Shown here: positions 22,258 to 37,737 of the stretch, in pieces
Numbering within the stretch: the first letter of the stretch is position 1
Layout of the letters: every line of letters starts with the position of its first letter
NCBI GenBank assembly: GCA_003024175.1
Contig: MDYQ01000047.1
Coordinates: 1-64,000, forward strand
Origin: Planoprotostelium fungivorum
Lineage: Eukaryota > Evosea > Variosea > Cavosteliida > Cavosteliaceae
Length of the DNA: 64,000 nucleotides
Direction: 5' to 3'
Position numbers and translations under genes: made by a program
The notes under the pieces: generated by a model
Told to the model about the DNA's origin: nothing
Database searches by the model: none
What the model saw: the letters and a program-made list of their open reading frames with translations, nothing else

Positions 22258-23719
22258 TCATCGACACATTTTATGTCCCTTCATCAGAGTAGACGCCTCC
22301 ACATCGATGTAATGTGACGTCTTATCGCTCCATCCCCCCATCAATAGGACCGTGTCATCCATGTAACCGTGCGTGGGGTCTGTCTTGTGCAGGTGCTTCC
22401 AAGTCATCGAGTGAGTGTAGAACCACTGCTTCCCCGTCAGTTCCTCTACTGGCCAGCTGACTGGGGGAGATACAGAGCGGTAAGAGAGGTTGCCGTGAAT
22501 GTTCCAGGTGACGACGTAGGGTGTGTATTTTCTGTAGCCACCGTTGCGCTTCAGACTCTGGATGACGGCCATGAGGACCGTGTTGTCTTTGTTTGGAACG
22601 CATTGTCCTGAGAGAGTTGAGGGATGGGTGGATGTGATGGATGATGTGATGATCGAGAGGGAGATGATGATGATTGAGAGGGAGATGATGATGTGATGGG
22701 AGTTGATGTGACGATGAGAGATGATGTTCACCTCGATTACACATGGTCAATCGAAGTGTTCCGGTGCTCTGATGGATGGCAAGTGATGAAGGAATGAATC
22801 GTCGGGGACAGGGTACGGCCTCATCGTCCACGTAATGCATGCGGACTAATTTGTCTGGGTACACCTTGAAGTATCTCGGTGGCGTCAAATCAACGTGGTA
22901 CATCAGACCGTAATCTTGTGTGGGTAGGAAGGGTGCCCAATTCTGTGTCAAGATGAGAAGATGAGGGATGGAGGTGATGATCGTGATGGGATGTACCTTA
23001 TCTGACTTTCGTTTGGCGATTTCACCCTCACGCTTGAGAGGTGTGAGGGTTGAATAGACGATGGTTGGTTTGTGGTGAAGGAGGTGGGTGATGTTGAGGA
23101 GAGTTCGCACGTCTACGACCCACATCATGTGACACAGACTGGTTCGCATGCCGGCCTGAGCTCTTAAGCGATCAGGAGAGGATGTGATGTCACCTTTGGA
23201 GGGCCAGTCAATTGTAATAGAGGAGCACCTTCGATCGTATAGAACAACCTCCCATCTTCTGGACCAGTCCCCGTATTCCGGCAGTCCCTGATATGCAGAT
23301 CAATCACACGTGATGTGATCGTTGACTCACACGACATCGTCAGGGAAAGTGCTCTCTGCTGTGAGATGCAGCGATTTACCCACAGGCTTCAAGATGGGTA
23401 ACATCATTTCGGTCGTCTTATCCAACGCACGTTCCTCTCTGGCCAGAGATAGGTACAAAGAATGTGGACCGGCCCAATGGCTGACTGTCTTTCGATAGAC
23501 AAGGAGGAAATATCCATCTAGCAATGGGATCACCGAAGGATTGAATCCTTTTGGGACAGTTTGTACGCTGTTCATTTTTGGAAGAGGATTGACTATCGAA
23601 CGGAGGGCGATCCAATGTGAATCATCGATATGTTGTTCTCTGCGAAGCCACAGGATGATACTAAAGATAAAGAGGAGAACGGCTGTTTTCAGGAGTGTGT
23701 TCTCGCTCCACCTCGTCAT
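22258..23719 (-). CDS. Type II membrane protein of unknown function
   Basis: The start at 23719 gives a short cytoplasmic tail and one membrane helix (LLKTAVLLFIFSIILWL). The luminal part has GFNPSVIPLLDGYFLLVYR, a conserved-looking SLCHMMWVVDVRTLL block, NWAPFLPTQDYGLMYHVDL, LAIHQSTGTLRLTMCN, and a C-terminal part with WNIHGNLSYRSVSPP and KMCR. The pattern of GxNPS...LLVYR and NWAPF...L.Y blocks recalls beta-propeller glycan-active or glycosyltransferase-associated proteins, but I cannot name the family. About four introns; the one near 22611-22735 is rich in GATGATG and GAGAGGGA repeats. The protein is likely in the secretory pathway. Confidence 0.65.
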
Positions 23720-23940
23720 CTTGCAGTTGAGCTGGAGCTTTTGAATTGACAGCAGTGGCGTCTACGAAAATATGTTGACAAAATCAAAATGTTTCATTCT
23801 CATTTTTAATACCAGACCGAACTTGCATCAGCTCATCGTCCCAGACACCACGTGTGTCTGAAATAGTGTTAATATGAGCCGTTAGAGATCACTGAACCGG
23901 ACAGATGGATGTGATTCATTAATTAATTTTTGCAATCGCG
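23720..23940. promoter_or_regulatory. Divergent promoter region
   Basis: 220 bp between two divergent starts (minus strand at 23719, plus strand at 23941). It is AT-rich near 23915-23935 (TTAATTAATTTTTG). No specific operator is recognised. Confidence 0.4.
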
Positions 23941-25584
23941 ATGAGCGATGCAAAGAAACCAAAATTTCGATTCCAACAGAAGAAATCTGGAGATGTCAGC
24001 AACCGTGAGAGCACACCTTCATCAGCTAAGAAAGTGGAGACCTCAGCCCCCTGTTTGAGTTTGAGTTGGGAGGATGTCAAGGATATAGAGGGTGAAGATC
24101 ACAGAATGGAATTCTGGAAGGCGTCAGAGGGAGTAATCCAAGGTCAGTGGATTTTAACAATTTGGAACGATTCTAACATCAGATAGACATTCACCTCATC
24201 ACACCAAAGGGCACGAAAGCGGTATACGAGATGTCGATCCGTCTGTCACAGAATTTGGACTTTTCATGTGGTGATGCAATCGGTATCCTCCCTCTCAATC
24301 TTCCCGAGGAGGTAGAGGAATTGAGCAACAGATTGAATTTGGATCTCAAGCGGACATTCACTCTCAGCGTGAGTCGAATCTGAGTCATACTTCGCCTGAT
24401 GAGGTCGACAGTCCAATAGCTCTACCAAAATGAAAGAGCACATATCTCACATCATATCACATCGAACCGTCCTCACTGTAGAACAACTCTTCCTCAGGTA
24501 TCAATCCATCATTTCTCCTCGTACACTCACGATTGACCGTGGCAGGTGGTTAGACATAAGAGCAGTGCCTAATAAATCCCTTCTGCGCGTGTTGGCTACA
24601 TCATGTGGAGATGATTCTGACAGAGAGAAACTCACACACATCTGCTCCAGGGAGGGCTCAGACTCGTACCTTTCAGAGGTGACGGACGATATGTTATCTC
24701 CACTGACCGCCTTCAGATCGTCCTCGCAAGGGCCTCACTGCTGTCCGTGCTGAGACGGTACCCCTCTGCCTGTCCATCACTGGAGCAGCTGGTCGAACAT
24801 ATTCCTGCCCTCACGCCTCGATACTACTCCATCGCCTCGTCACCAGGACAGGTGAATCTATCTCCCACCTCCATCTCATCTTCCATCAGATCGACGTCCG
24901 CATCGTCTTCACAAAGATCATCGAACCTCTCTCCGGTATCTGTTCTTCTTTTCTCCTGGGACGTTCGCCTCTTCAATCGCTTCAAGTTTTCTTGCGTCCC
25001 TCCCCTTCCTTCCACATGGACACCGACACGGATGATCCTCTCATTCTCATCTGTGCCGGAACAGGTATCGCTCCCTTCTTATGTCACTTACGTCGAATCA
25101 AGAGAGAAGAGAGGAAGAGAGAAGAGAGGAAGAGAGGTGAAGGAGAGGGAGAGAGGTGGAAATTGAAGGTGACAGGGACCGTCTGGCTGTTCTTTGGATG
25201 CACGAACGCAGAGTCTGAGATATGCGGCGAAGAGATGAGGCAGATGAGAGAAGATGGGGTCCTTGATGGCTACTACATATCTTATTCAAGAGAGGGAGAG
25301 AGGGAGTATGTTCAAGATTCTATATCAAAGAGAAGAGAGGAGGTAATGAGATAAGACCACCGTTATGATGACACGACCATCACAGGTGACCGATTTGGTT
25401 GAAAGGGGAGCTCGTATCTTCATCTGCGGGTGAGTTGTATAAGAGGACGACAAGTTGAAAGAAGAACAGAGATGCAAATGGTTTGGCCGTTGGCGTCGTG
25501 AGAGTTTTGAAAGAGGTGCTGGGTCAAGAGAGAGTAGAGGAGATGAAGAGAGGAGGCAAGCTGCAGCTGGACGTGTGGGGCTGA
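23941..25584 (+). CDS. FAD/NADPH oxidoreductase module of the diflavin reductase family, without flavodoxin domain
   Basis: The protein begins MSDAKKPKFRFQQKKSG and goes directly into a FAD-binding module: IDIHLITPKGTKAVYEMSIR, FSCGDAIGILPLNLPEEV, then TPRYYSIASSP, the RxYSxxS FAD motif. The NADPH-binding half has LILICAGTGIAPFLCHLRRI, VWLFFGCTNAES, GYYISYSREGEREYVQD and, after an intron, RIFICG-DANGLAVGVVRVL, the conserved CGDA segment; it ends LQLDVWG. This fits methionine synthase reductase or related P450-reductase-type enzymes, which normally carry an N-terminal FMN flavodoxin domain. None is present here, and the upstream DNA is a short divergent promoter. An Arg/Glu-repeat insert (REERKREERKRGEGEGE) lies after the AGTGIAP loop. 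The partner electron carrier is unknown. Confidence 0.8.
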
Positions 25585-25635
25585 GAAAAGACGATAAAAA
25601 GATGAAATCTGGCGTTGTAGAGGAAGTCCTCTCTG

Positions 25636-29504
<3,869 letters not shown>

Positions 29505-29545
29505 GTTGAATAGGTCTGTGATCTCTAGAGATGCGAAAATGAAAA

Positions 29546-29556
29546 AGCGCGGGAAA
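29546..29556 (-). promoter_or_regulatory. E2F-like site upstream of the RBBP4 gene
   Basis: On the minus strand this reads TTTTCCCGCGC, a full match to the E2F/DP consensus TTTSSCGC, about 45 bp upstream of the RBBP4-like start codon. RBBP4 and other S-phase chromatin genes are classic E2F targets in animals and plants. Whether this organism has E2F is not shown by the window. Confidence 0.5.
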
Positions 29557-29769
29557 ATGAAGCCATCTACACTGATTTATTTTCACACATCACAGGCTCA
29601 ATCCTCTCAAAATGCTCTCGATGTCATCCATGTCCTTCGCTCCTCCTTCGTTCAATTTACCTTCGATCGATTTCCTCGTCATCATTCAGAATGATCGAAT
29701 GCGATGATGTCCTTACCACGTTCGTTCGGCTGATACGCTATCCGTCAGGCCACAATTGACCTACTTCGA

Positions 29770-30369
29770 TTAATCTCCAGACTTCCGTCGATCATTCACC
29801 TGATGTTGTAGTAACATATAGATGATCTCTTTCAGCTCATTTCTAATTTGAGAAGAGAATCTATCTATACCGACAGTCGCTCTCGCTCTCTGTAATCGTG
29901 ACAGTGTCCAATCGAGAGGAGTCTGTCCATTCGAATCGTTCATCACATCTGATGCATATCATCAGAGACAGACGGCTGAGGTCGTTACCTGTCCCTCTAT
30001 TGTTTCTCTGCATGTTCTGTAATAATTCCTGGACGACAAGAGAGCGACCACTGATGGTGGCGATGTGTAGGGGTGTATTCCCCGCATGGTCTTCGGCTGT
30101 CGTATCTGCTCCTCTAGACAGTAATAATCTGACGACTACGACCGTCAATCCTCACATCTTGGAGAGGACATACCTTCTAAGCATCCTTTTGATGCTGCGA
30201 CGTGGAGAGGTGTCCTTCCATATTCATCGTAACAGTCAATAGGGAGACCTGTTCTCTGAAATGCCTCTGTGACTGCAACGGGATCATCCACATTGCATCG
30301 ACTGATGAGAAAAGCAACCGTATCAAGATAATCCTGATCGTATTGATAACTCATGTCAGACACCTCCAT
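29770..30369 (-). CDS. Small ankyrin-repeat protein
   Basis: The start MEVSDMSYQYDQDYLDTVAF at 30369 (an in-frame ATG lies two codons earlier) is followed by helices FLISRCNVDDPVAVTEAF. Ankyrin repeats follow: DEYGRTPLHVAASKGCLE, VVRLLLSRGADTT, DHAGNTPLHIATISGRSLVV, and, after an intron, SNGQTPLDWTLSRLQRA. The protein ends QHQVNDRRKSGD. Two introns of about 40 bp preserve the ankyrin frame exactly, which supports the model. A general protein-interaction scaffold; the partner is unknown. Confidence 0.8.
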
Positions 30370-30576
30370 CTGCATGACGATTTGCAATCGAATGATCACA
30401 TCCGTTTCTGTTTTTTTGTTTTGAAAAGATCGACCGAAGAAGGAAATTTCGTGATGATCAGGTCCGTTTTCTTGACGATTCATACAACGGATCACAAAGC
30501 CCGAGGAGAATGAGACTCAATATCATATTCTTTACTCTTGCCATTGCTCGGTTCCTCTTCTCATTTTCATGGCGTC

Positions 30577-31043
30577 TTACAGACGTCCCTCTCCAGTTCC
30601 TACCAAATCAGCCTTGTACAGTCCGCGAAATATCCTCTCCGCTGATTTCACATCGTTTGCTACAAAGGTGATCTGTTTGCTGTCGATGTCCAGTGGATCC
30701 ATCAGAAGATACACAGAGACTGAAATCTCTCCATCTGTTGATTCTTCTCCCCAAGGTGCTGACCTACTGTAGAGAGGTGCTCCCATGGCCGCACCTGGTC
30801 GTGTCAATGATAGGGGATCCTCTTCCGATCACCTGCAGCCAATCCTACACGAGATCCATGCTGCGACGAACTCAACAAGGATACGATCCTGTTCAATATT
30901 CTATCCAACATCTCCTCCCTCTCTGTCTCATTTTCCCATGCTCTCCTCAATTCACTGACGGTCGCAGATTGCATTCCACAGATTCTGTGCTGATATTCTG
31001 GGTGTGCAGCATCTTTGGGTGTGAGCACTTTGTCTTTCGTCAT
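30577..31043 (-). CDS. Unrecognised small protein
   Basis: Two exons joined by a 38-bp intron give MTKDKVLTPKDAAHPEYQHR at the start, a charged helical segment (SELRRAWENETEREEMLDR), then SRSAPWGEESTDGEISVSVY and DSKQITFVANDVKSAERIF, ending LVGTGEGRL. I do not recognise a family. It lies on the minus strand between two minus-strand genes with 200-300 bp gaps. Translation runs through both exons without a stop, so I treat it as a probable real gene. Confidence 0.5.
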
Positions 31044-31319
31044 CGCGACGAGCGAAAATATTTGGAGCGTCGGCAGAATCGATCGTTCACTGTTCTCCTT
31101 CACTGAAGTGATCAGATGCAGAGATAATCTGATGCTGATCATCCATCAGACACAGACGTTCACACCGAGCGAACACTCTATCAATTGCAGAAGAAGCAGC
31201 TCTCGCGGTGATGCATTCGCTCGTGACCGAGGAATAAATATATTTATTACACCTCCTCTCCTCTGAAAATTGGGCGATCACCCATCACTCTTACTCCTCA
31301 CAAACGGATGCAGCAATCT

Positions 31320-33988
31320 CACCGTGCTGATCTACAACTCTTCAGCTCTCCATCATCGTCATCATCATCATCAAGCTCACCCCATCTCTCGTCACTCCAC
31401 AGGTCAAACTGTGCTTCTCGTAGTAGTCTGCGAGTTCCTGCGGGGTCCTGAACTTGACGTCCTCTATCCAATACAATTTGATGCCGCTGTCATTCTGGTG
31501 GCTGATGCGGTAGTGCGTCGTGTCCTCCGCTCCCACTCTGACCGTGAGGGCGATGCAGCCTACTTGGCTGCTGAATCTCATCAAGTAAGTCCCTTCAGCT
31601 TGGCCGTACAGTTTTGCGCTGGCGTCGGTTGGGTTGATGTAACCAAAGAAGAAGTTGAGGCCTGCGACGGCAGCGATATCGTTGACCGTGTATCCCTGTA
31701 CAGGTGAGATGTCGTGACGGAAGGTGTGATGTCGTGGGGGGAGGGTGAGATGTCTTACCATGTGGCTTGCACTATCTAGGCACAGAGGAGAAAAGTTTGA
31801 GATGAATTGTTGCCAGGTATCGAGACGGATCATTCCTTTCTTCTCCAAGCAGTATCGGAGGGAATCGCAGATCTGCGAGTGTCAGCGCGTCTGCGATGAC
31901 ATACATGATGGACTCACGTTGTAGTGTGTGTCAGACGACTCGGATAACCATTTCGCGAAATCAGACCAAGGAACAGACTCTTTCTCTCCAAAATAATTCA
32001 CCGCCTTTTTTTCGTCAGAGAAGTGTAAACGATGAATAAAATTCTCACTCTGTTACCCAGCAAGTGTTTCGAAACGTCCGAATAATGCTCCTTTGTCGAT
32101 TGCTCCTTCACTTCCTCCAGTTTTTCGACCAACTACAACCCGTCACTCCTCCCTCTCCCCCACACACTCACCTGTCTGTGGATCTCCTCGAAATTGGGCC
32201 TCATATTGGGATCAGAGTCCCAGCAGCTTTTCAATAGAGAGTATAGCATGTGGTCGTGACTCAGCGTGGGTCTCTCACCCTCCTCTATGGCCCTACAGAT
32301 GGCAGCTGAAAACTTGTAGTGCGTCCAGGCCCGTCGACGCGTGAAGAGTTCCCAGGCTCTACGAAATTCCGATGAGATTTCGCCACGGAGGGCGTTGTAG
32401 ATGAACTCACATGATGGCGAAGGAGAAGACGTCGACCTTATCCGTGTGTTGGATGTCTTGGATGGACAGCTCTGCGTGGGATGAGTACCGTACGTACCGA
32501 TTGGGGTATCTTACCTGGAGCTGCGTAACCAGGCGTACCGTAAACCCTCTCATTCGTCCCAGACAAACCAAAATCGCAGACTTTGACCGTTCCCAGACTC
32601 AGATCTTGCATCAACACATTACCCGGCTGATCACGTGATCAGTCGAAATTTCTTGGAAGATTTTCCCGCGCAAACGTACCTTCAGATCCCTGTGGATGAT
32701 GTTGTGGCTGTGGAGGTAGATCATGGCTCTGGCTAGAGAGATGAGTATTTTCAGATTCTCTTGGATTCCCTTCATCGGTTTGTCTACAATGGCATCGAGG
32801 CTTCCGTTGGCCACGAATTCAGTCACGAGATGAACTTCTGAACCCTTGTTGCAATATCCGTACTGAACATGGATGTCAGCATCGCATGATCATGATGAGA
32901 CGATGAGTGCGAGAGAACGATGAGACGATGTGATGATGTAGATGATGTAGATGAAGAGATGATATGATGATGTAGATGATGATTTCGAGGATGATGAGAG
33001 ACTGACCATCTGTACAATCTCTGGATGTCTTAAAGTGCTGAGAGTCAACATCTCTTCGTAGAAGGCTAATATATCCTGTGGGTCATTTCCGTGGCTGTTC
33101 AATGTCTTCACGGCCACTCGGATGCTGCCGTTCCAGATTCCCACTCTGACGTGACCCGATCCACCTTTTTTCTCTCAGTCATCTCTTCATCACACGTGTT
33201 CATGTCTTCCGATCGACAAGATGGATGTCTTGAGAGGATGCATCATCTCACCCGTTCCGATGATCTCATCGGTGATGTGTAATGCATCGCTGTGGATGAT
33301 GGCTCGACACTTGTTGAGTTCGGCGAGGATGCCTGCCACCGTCCATCTGCCTTCATCTCCTCCGTTCTGCTTGGTGACGTTCCTCTGTGCCGCACTTCGG
33401 TTCACTGTGGAGGGTTCACCATCGACACCGACAGGTGAAATGACTCACTGTAGTTCTGTATCTGCTGCACCCATTGATCTCTCAAGAGCTCTAATTTACT
33501 TCCCAACGTGAACGGACGCACAGCACCGACGAGTGCACTCGACGCAACGAGTTTGAATTCGAATTTAGAACCGCTCGTCCCAACTATCACCTGATTTGAT
33601 GTCAAAAATGACGCAGGTGTAGGTGATCTAATCACCTTGTACGCTCGAAGATTCGAAACCCATCCTTTTGGCTTTTCGTTCTGTGATATGATAAGAGAAT
33701 TGGACGTTATGAATGAAACTTTACCGAGCCATTACTCTTATAATAGCTGAGGCCTAGATTGCTGAGTATGAAAAACCTCTTTTTCCAGCTCTTATCTCCT
33801 TTCACTCCTCCTCGTTTATACAACCATCCACTGAAGATGTTAATCTCTTGAAGATCCTTCGGTGTCTTTGTCTCCAACTGTTTCAATCAGTCTCTAATCC
33901 TGCTTCCATACGAATGTTCGTTTCCCCCAAACATAGCGGGGAGTAAGCTCACCGATTGAGTGAGCTCATTGAAGTCTTTATAATTCAT
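31320..33988 (-). CDS. PH-protein kinase-SH2 protein (SHK-like)
   Basis: The start MNYKDFNELTQS at 33988 leads to a PH domain: INIFSGWLYKRGG, SWKKRFFILSNLGLSYYKSN, KGWVSNLRAYK, FEFKLV and LELLRDQWVQQIQ. The kinase domain follows: MGIWNGSIRVAVKTLN (the VAIK-type lysine), FYEEMLTLSTLRHPEIVQM, VTEFVANGSLDAIV, NIIHRDLKPGNVLM (HRD loop), VKVCDFGLSGT (DFG), GTPGYAAPEL (APE), VDVFSFAI and AWELFTRRRAWTHY, DSDPNMRPNFEEI. The C-terminal SH2 domain has FFFGYINPTDASAKL, GTYLMRFSSQVGCIALTV (the phosphotyrosine-binding Arg in MRFS) and HYRISHQNDSGIKLYWIED. Kinase followed by SH2 matches Dictyostelium SHK proteins; the added PH domain suggests phosphoinositide recruitment. The last intron, ending in GTTGTAG near 31331, gives a short tail (DGSAR); without it the frame ends at 31342 in a Met-rich run. 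Confidence 0.9.
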
Positions 33989-34328
33989 TCGCCTCTACCG
34001 ACTCAGCATCTAACGGCCCTCTCCTCCTCTATAAAAATTGCTGAGAAGGGTTGTCTTCTCGATCTCTTCCTTGTCTCGTGGGACAACCGATGCTGTTGCT
34101 GTTATCGCGTTCTACTCGTGAGACTCTGGGGTGCGCAGGTTGCTCTGATAGGTCTGTGACTGAAATATCTGTGAGGAAGGATTTCTATGGTTCCGCAGGT
34201 GTCATAACGTGTCATTGCACTGCTGCTACCTGCCCTCAGAGATTGATAACCTTTCCAACTAAATCTAAACACGAGCCCATAAAGCTATCTCCTCCGTAGA
34301 ATCGTACCAACCATCGTAGATTCTATAT
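33989..34328. other. Intergenic region, nothing recognised
   Basis: 340 bp between the kinase start and the 3' end of the TMEM135-like gene. Plus-strand open frames here have no domain and no splice support. Confidence 0.4.
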
Positions 34329-36293
34329 TCACACGATATCATCGTGCGATGTGTTCGTGGCGGTGCTGACCGTCTGTCGATTCTGCCCTGGTGTTCCGGC
34401 AGGTGATGGCGCGCTGTCCGATCTCTCAATGAGGGCGCTCTTATCGAACAGGAAGTCCAAGAGGGAAACGTAAGAGGGTCTCAGAAGCTTCTCCTTGAGA
34501 AGGTAAGCGTTGAGGATGGCCCCCAAGCTGAAGGCAAAGAGGACAAAAGAGAAGTTGGGTACGTGTGGGGATAATCCCTTGGAACGTAGTAACTTGAAAG
34601 CGGAGGGTATGGCTTGCTGTAAGACGTAGAGAGCTAATTCGATACGTCTTCCCTTCCTGACAGAGGTGAGAATTGTAGAATGAGATACAATAAAATGAAA
34701 TAAAATCACTTTTCGATGGCCACAGTGAGGCCGCCCACGAAACCGGCGACGGCGACGATGAGGTGAGAGCGGATGCCAAACTACAACGTTGTAGATGAAT
34801 ACACGTCTGTTCTCACCTTGCTGAGGAAACAAGCGGTGGACCAACACATGGTACAGTAGAGGGAGAGAAAGATGGAAGATCTAGCGATTCCCATGAATGC
34901 TCCAGAGAGGGTCTTGACAGGCTGGCGTCTCAATAGATTGGTCCGGAAGACGAGGGGGACCAAAAATATGGGCAGGTACACTTTGATGCCCCTCTTCAGG
35001 CCTGTCAACCGTCACGCACTACAACTTTGTAGACGCTCACCCCTCAAAAAGAAAAGGCCACCATCCACGGTACAATATTGCGTCTGGGGGTGCAACAGGG
35101 CGCATTGTAGACGCTGATGACGTCACGATGACGCCACACGTCGAGGACTCACGTGCATATCCAAGTCTCTGTCTAAGGGTCTGATTCCTTCCCTCATTCT
35201 CTGCTTGTTCAGCTTGTTGAGAGCCTTCAGACCTGCGAAGACGGCCTCGTGTCCTTTCTCCAAAAAAGTCGCCATCATCATCTGCGGCCTGATGTGTCGT
35301 CCTCCTGAAGAAGTTTAGATGTGAAGCTCTCGTGAGATCTCTTTCACCTTGGAGATCGAGGAATTTGAGATAAGAGGGGTCCAGGGAGGGACGGAAGTGG
35401 AGCCAGGCCCAGATGACCTGTGGAGTGTCCCAAATCTGGAGAATAAAAACAAATAAAAGGGTACCTGAGCGGAAGCGAAGGCCATGAGGAGGACATCACC
35501 GTATCGTGTGGATGGTATGTACTTGTTCTGGCTTCCCCACTTGGCGGATACCTGTGCTCTATTCGAATCGTCTCTCGCGGCGATGAGACCCACCTCTAAC
35601 GCTCTCACGAGGAAGAAGATGGAGACACCTTGTCTCGATTTTCGTGGAATGAAGAGGAGGGATAGACTTCCGACGAGACTGGCCAACCAGATTCGTAAGG
35701 AGGGCCTGAGACGATCAGATGTCCATCGTCACATCACGTTCGTGCATCACCCCAGTCTGTCGGCGGAGCCTTTCAACACGCGTATCGTCGCTTCGAAAGA
35801 GGCGAGAAAAGATCCTGTTGCCATGCCGTATCCCAAAACCTGATGCGGTCACCACGATGGACGTCACACGGTGGCTCACCTCTCGACTGATGGCAGCTCT
35901 TCTTAATCCGATGAGCAGAGGACCCGGTCTCAATCTCGTTTTAACCGCTAAACCTGTGGATATTTAGAGGACGGACGAAAATGACATCTTCACCTGCGAG
36001 AGCAAAGACCATCTTGCCGGACCAGCCCACTCCGAATCCTTTCAGAAACCTACCGAGGATCGTTAAGAAGGGCTCCCTGTCTGGCCACCTCCAACTCTGA
36101 TATCTCTGTCAATTGCATCGGCTGAAAGAACAATCCCCACCGCTTCTGACCAGTCCGTGATCCCCGTGAGCTCAGCGCTGTCGATCAACTTGGCGGCAAT
36201 GTGAATGATGGTTCGCTCTGCCATCAAGGTGGCTGGATGCGTGCGAAGATACGTGTATGCATACATGGTGAGATCGTCTATATTGTCTCCCAT
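34329..36293 (-). CDS. TMEM135-like multi-span membrane protein
   Basis: TMEM135 and relatives are multi-span proteins of mitochondria/peroxisomes. The start MGDNIDDLTMYAYTYLRTHP at 36293 is followed by hydrophobic segments: LIGLRRAAISR, VLGYGMATGSFLASF, SLRPSLRIWLASLVGSLSLL, GVSIFFLVRALEVGLIAA, TRYGDVLLMAFASAQVIWAW. The second half opens with LHPQTQYCTVDGGLFFLRG and YLPIFLVPLVF, the typical HP...C...G motif, and continues with GIRSHLIVAVAGFVGGLTVA, IELALYVLQQAIPSAFKL and NFSFVLFAFSLGAILNAYL. The tail is Ser/Thr-rich (SAPSPAGTPGQN). Two introns carry the recurrent motif: one ends with CTACAACGTTGTAG at its acceptor (34781-34794), another has GTCTACAAAGTTGTAG after its donor (35019-35032). Confidence 0.8.
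34781..34794. repeat. Intronic palindrome CTACAACGTTGTAG at a 3' splice site
   Basis: A perfect 14-bp palindrome that forms the last bases of a 36-bp intron (minus strand); its final TAG is the splice acceptor. Confidence 0.9.
35019..35032. repeat. Intronic near-palindrome CTACAACTTTGTAG
   Basis: One mismatch from the palindrome; on the minus strand it follows the donor GTGAGCG of a TMEM135-like intron. Confidence 0.8.
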
Positions 36294-36696
36294 GGTGTCT
36301 GTCTCTTTGCTAACCCCGCCACAATCGAATTTTCCACCCGTTTGTACCGTGGCATTCTTCCGGAGGCATTTTACAACCCCAATGCATTGGCAAAGAAACT
36401 AAATGAGCGACTTTCATCAACAGAAGCTGAGGGACCAATTCTGATATAGGCGATGAGAAACGGTGCTATGGATGTCTCGGACACATGCCATATGTTCGGT
36501 ATGTCACTATGCACAGATTCTTTTCATCTACATACATCATCGCAGTAACAAGATCATCTGAATCATGAACAGGGAACACAATAGAAGGCTTGCTAGTACG
36601 AAGGTGCAGAGGCAGCGACGACACGTCGTGTCCATGATGATGGAAGAGAAGAACAGTGAAACAAATAGTTTTATGGAGAGTGTAGTGTACATGGCT
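36294..36696. other. Intergenic region between TMEM135-like and EF-hand genes
   Basis: About 400 bp. Open frames on both strands (36294-36449 plus, 36466-36699 minus) show no family resemblance. It presumably holds the 5' region of the TMEM135-like gene and the 3' UTR of the EF-hand gene. Confidence 0.4.
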
Positions 36697-37392
36697 CACT
36701 TGAGCTTGTCTCCTGCTGGGTAGCTGCTGACCAGCATGGAGACGAACTCGTTGTAGTCGACTCCTCCGTTGGAATCGACCTTGGCCTCTCTCAAGAGGGC
36801 GTTCACCTGTTCATCTTCTTCAGCACCAGATGACATTTGTGTAGTGTGTGGGATCATATGATATTCTCAAGACTCGATCGGATATTTACCTCTTGTGAGC
36901 TGAGGGCGTCACCGAGGTTGCCGAGAATCTGGCGCAGCTCGGGCTCAGAGATCTTTCCATTGTTGTTGCTGTCCAGGGCCTTGAAGGCGTTTCGCATGGG
37001 CTGGTCCTGATCTTGGGGAGTGGACATCTTCTTCGTCTTGTAGATGGTCTTTACGCGGTTGAGATCGAGCTTGTCGCTGCCTATTAAGAGGTTAGCTTCC
37101 AAAATGGAAACATGGTACGAGGCTGCTCACCGACATCTTCGAGGATCTCCTTCAGCTCCTTCTCAGTGGGGTTCTTACCTGTAGTCGTGTGAATCTATGA
37201 ACCAGATGACTCATTGGACTTACCCAGAGCTCTCAGGACAGTGCCGAGTTGTTCCTTCTCCAGGTATCCTTGCTTTCTCGCGTCGAAGATGTTGAAGCAC
37301 TCTTCAATGTTCTCTGTGGTGGCCTGCATACAATGTGAGCGTCAAGTGAGAGAGTTATAGAAGAGAGGGAGAGGAGAGGATGGTCTTACCAT
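36697..37392 (-). CDS. EF-hand protein (calmodulin/myosin light chain-like)
   Basis: The start codon (37390-37392) is split from the rest by an intron placed directly after ATG; the next exon reads ATTENIEECFNIFDARKQGY. The order is LEKEQLGTVLRALGKNPTEK, ELKEILEDVGSDKLDLNRV, PMRNAFKALDSNNNGKISEP (the one canonical EF loop, DSNNNGKISEPE), ELRQILGNLGDALSSQEV and VDSNGGVDYNEFVSMLVSS, ending GDKLK. The FDxxxxGYL...LGxVLRxLGxNPT pattern is that of calmodulin-like proteins and myosin essential light chains. Loop 1 lacks several Ca2+ ligands, as in light chains. About five introns in a protein of roughly 150 residues. Confidence 0.88.
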
Positions 37393-37737
37393 TGTGGATG
37401 TATGGGTAGACTGTCGTTAGGTATCAATGAACGAGCTGCCGATGCTTTGCTGTTCCACCGCCAGGACGGGGAGATGTCTACATTTGAGAGGAAATACGAC
37501 GACCTCCAAAACATATTTTTGTTCTGAATTGTGTCCCTACCACCATCATCCTCTAAAGAAGGATAGATTACGAGATGATTCGGTGAGAGATGGTGATATA
37601 GAGGAGGGGAGCTGCGGAGCATATTTTCCACGTGTAGACGAGTATCTCAGATATTCCGGATATTCGAACGATATTTTCTCGTCTTTTCAAAAAAAGTGCA
37701 TCATCGTCACGATCGAAGCGATTACAAATTCGATTTA
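37393..37737. other. Intergenic region, nothing supported
   Basis: 345 bp between the EF-hand start and the end of the Sec7 gene. A 109-codon plus-strand frame (37427-37756) has no domain and overlaps the Sec7 gene end, so I leave it out. Confidence 0.4.
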
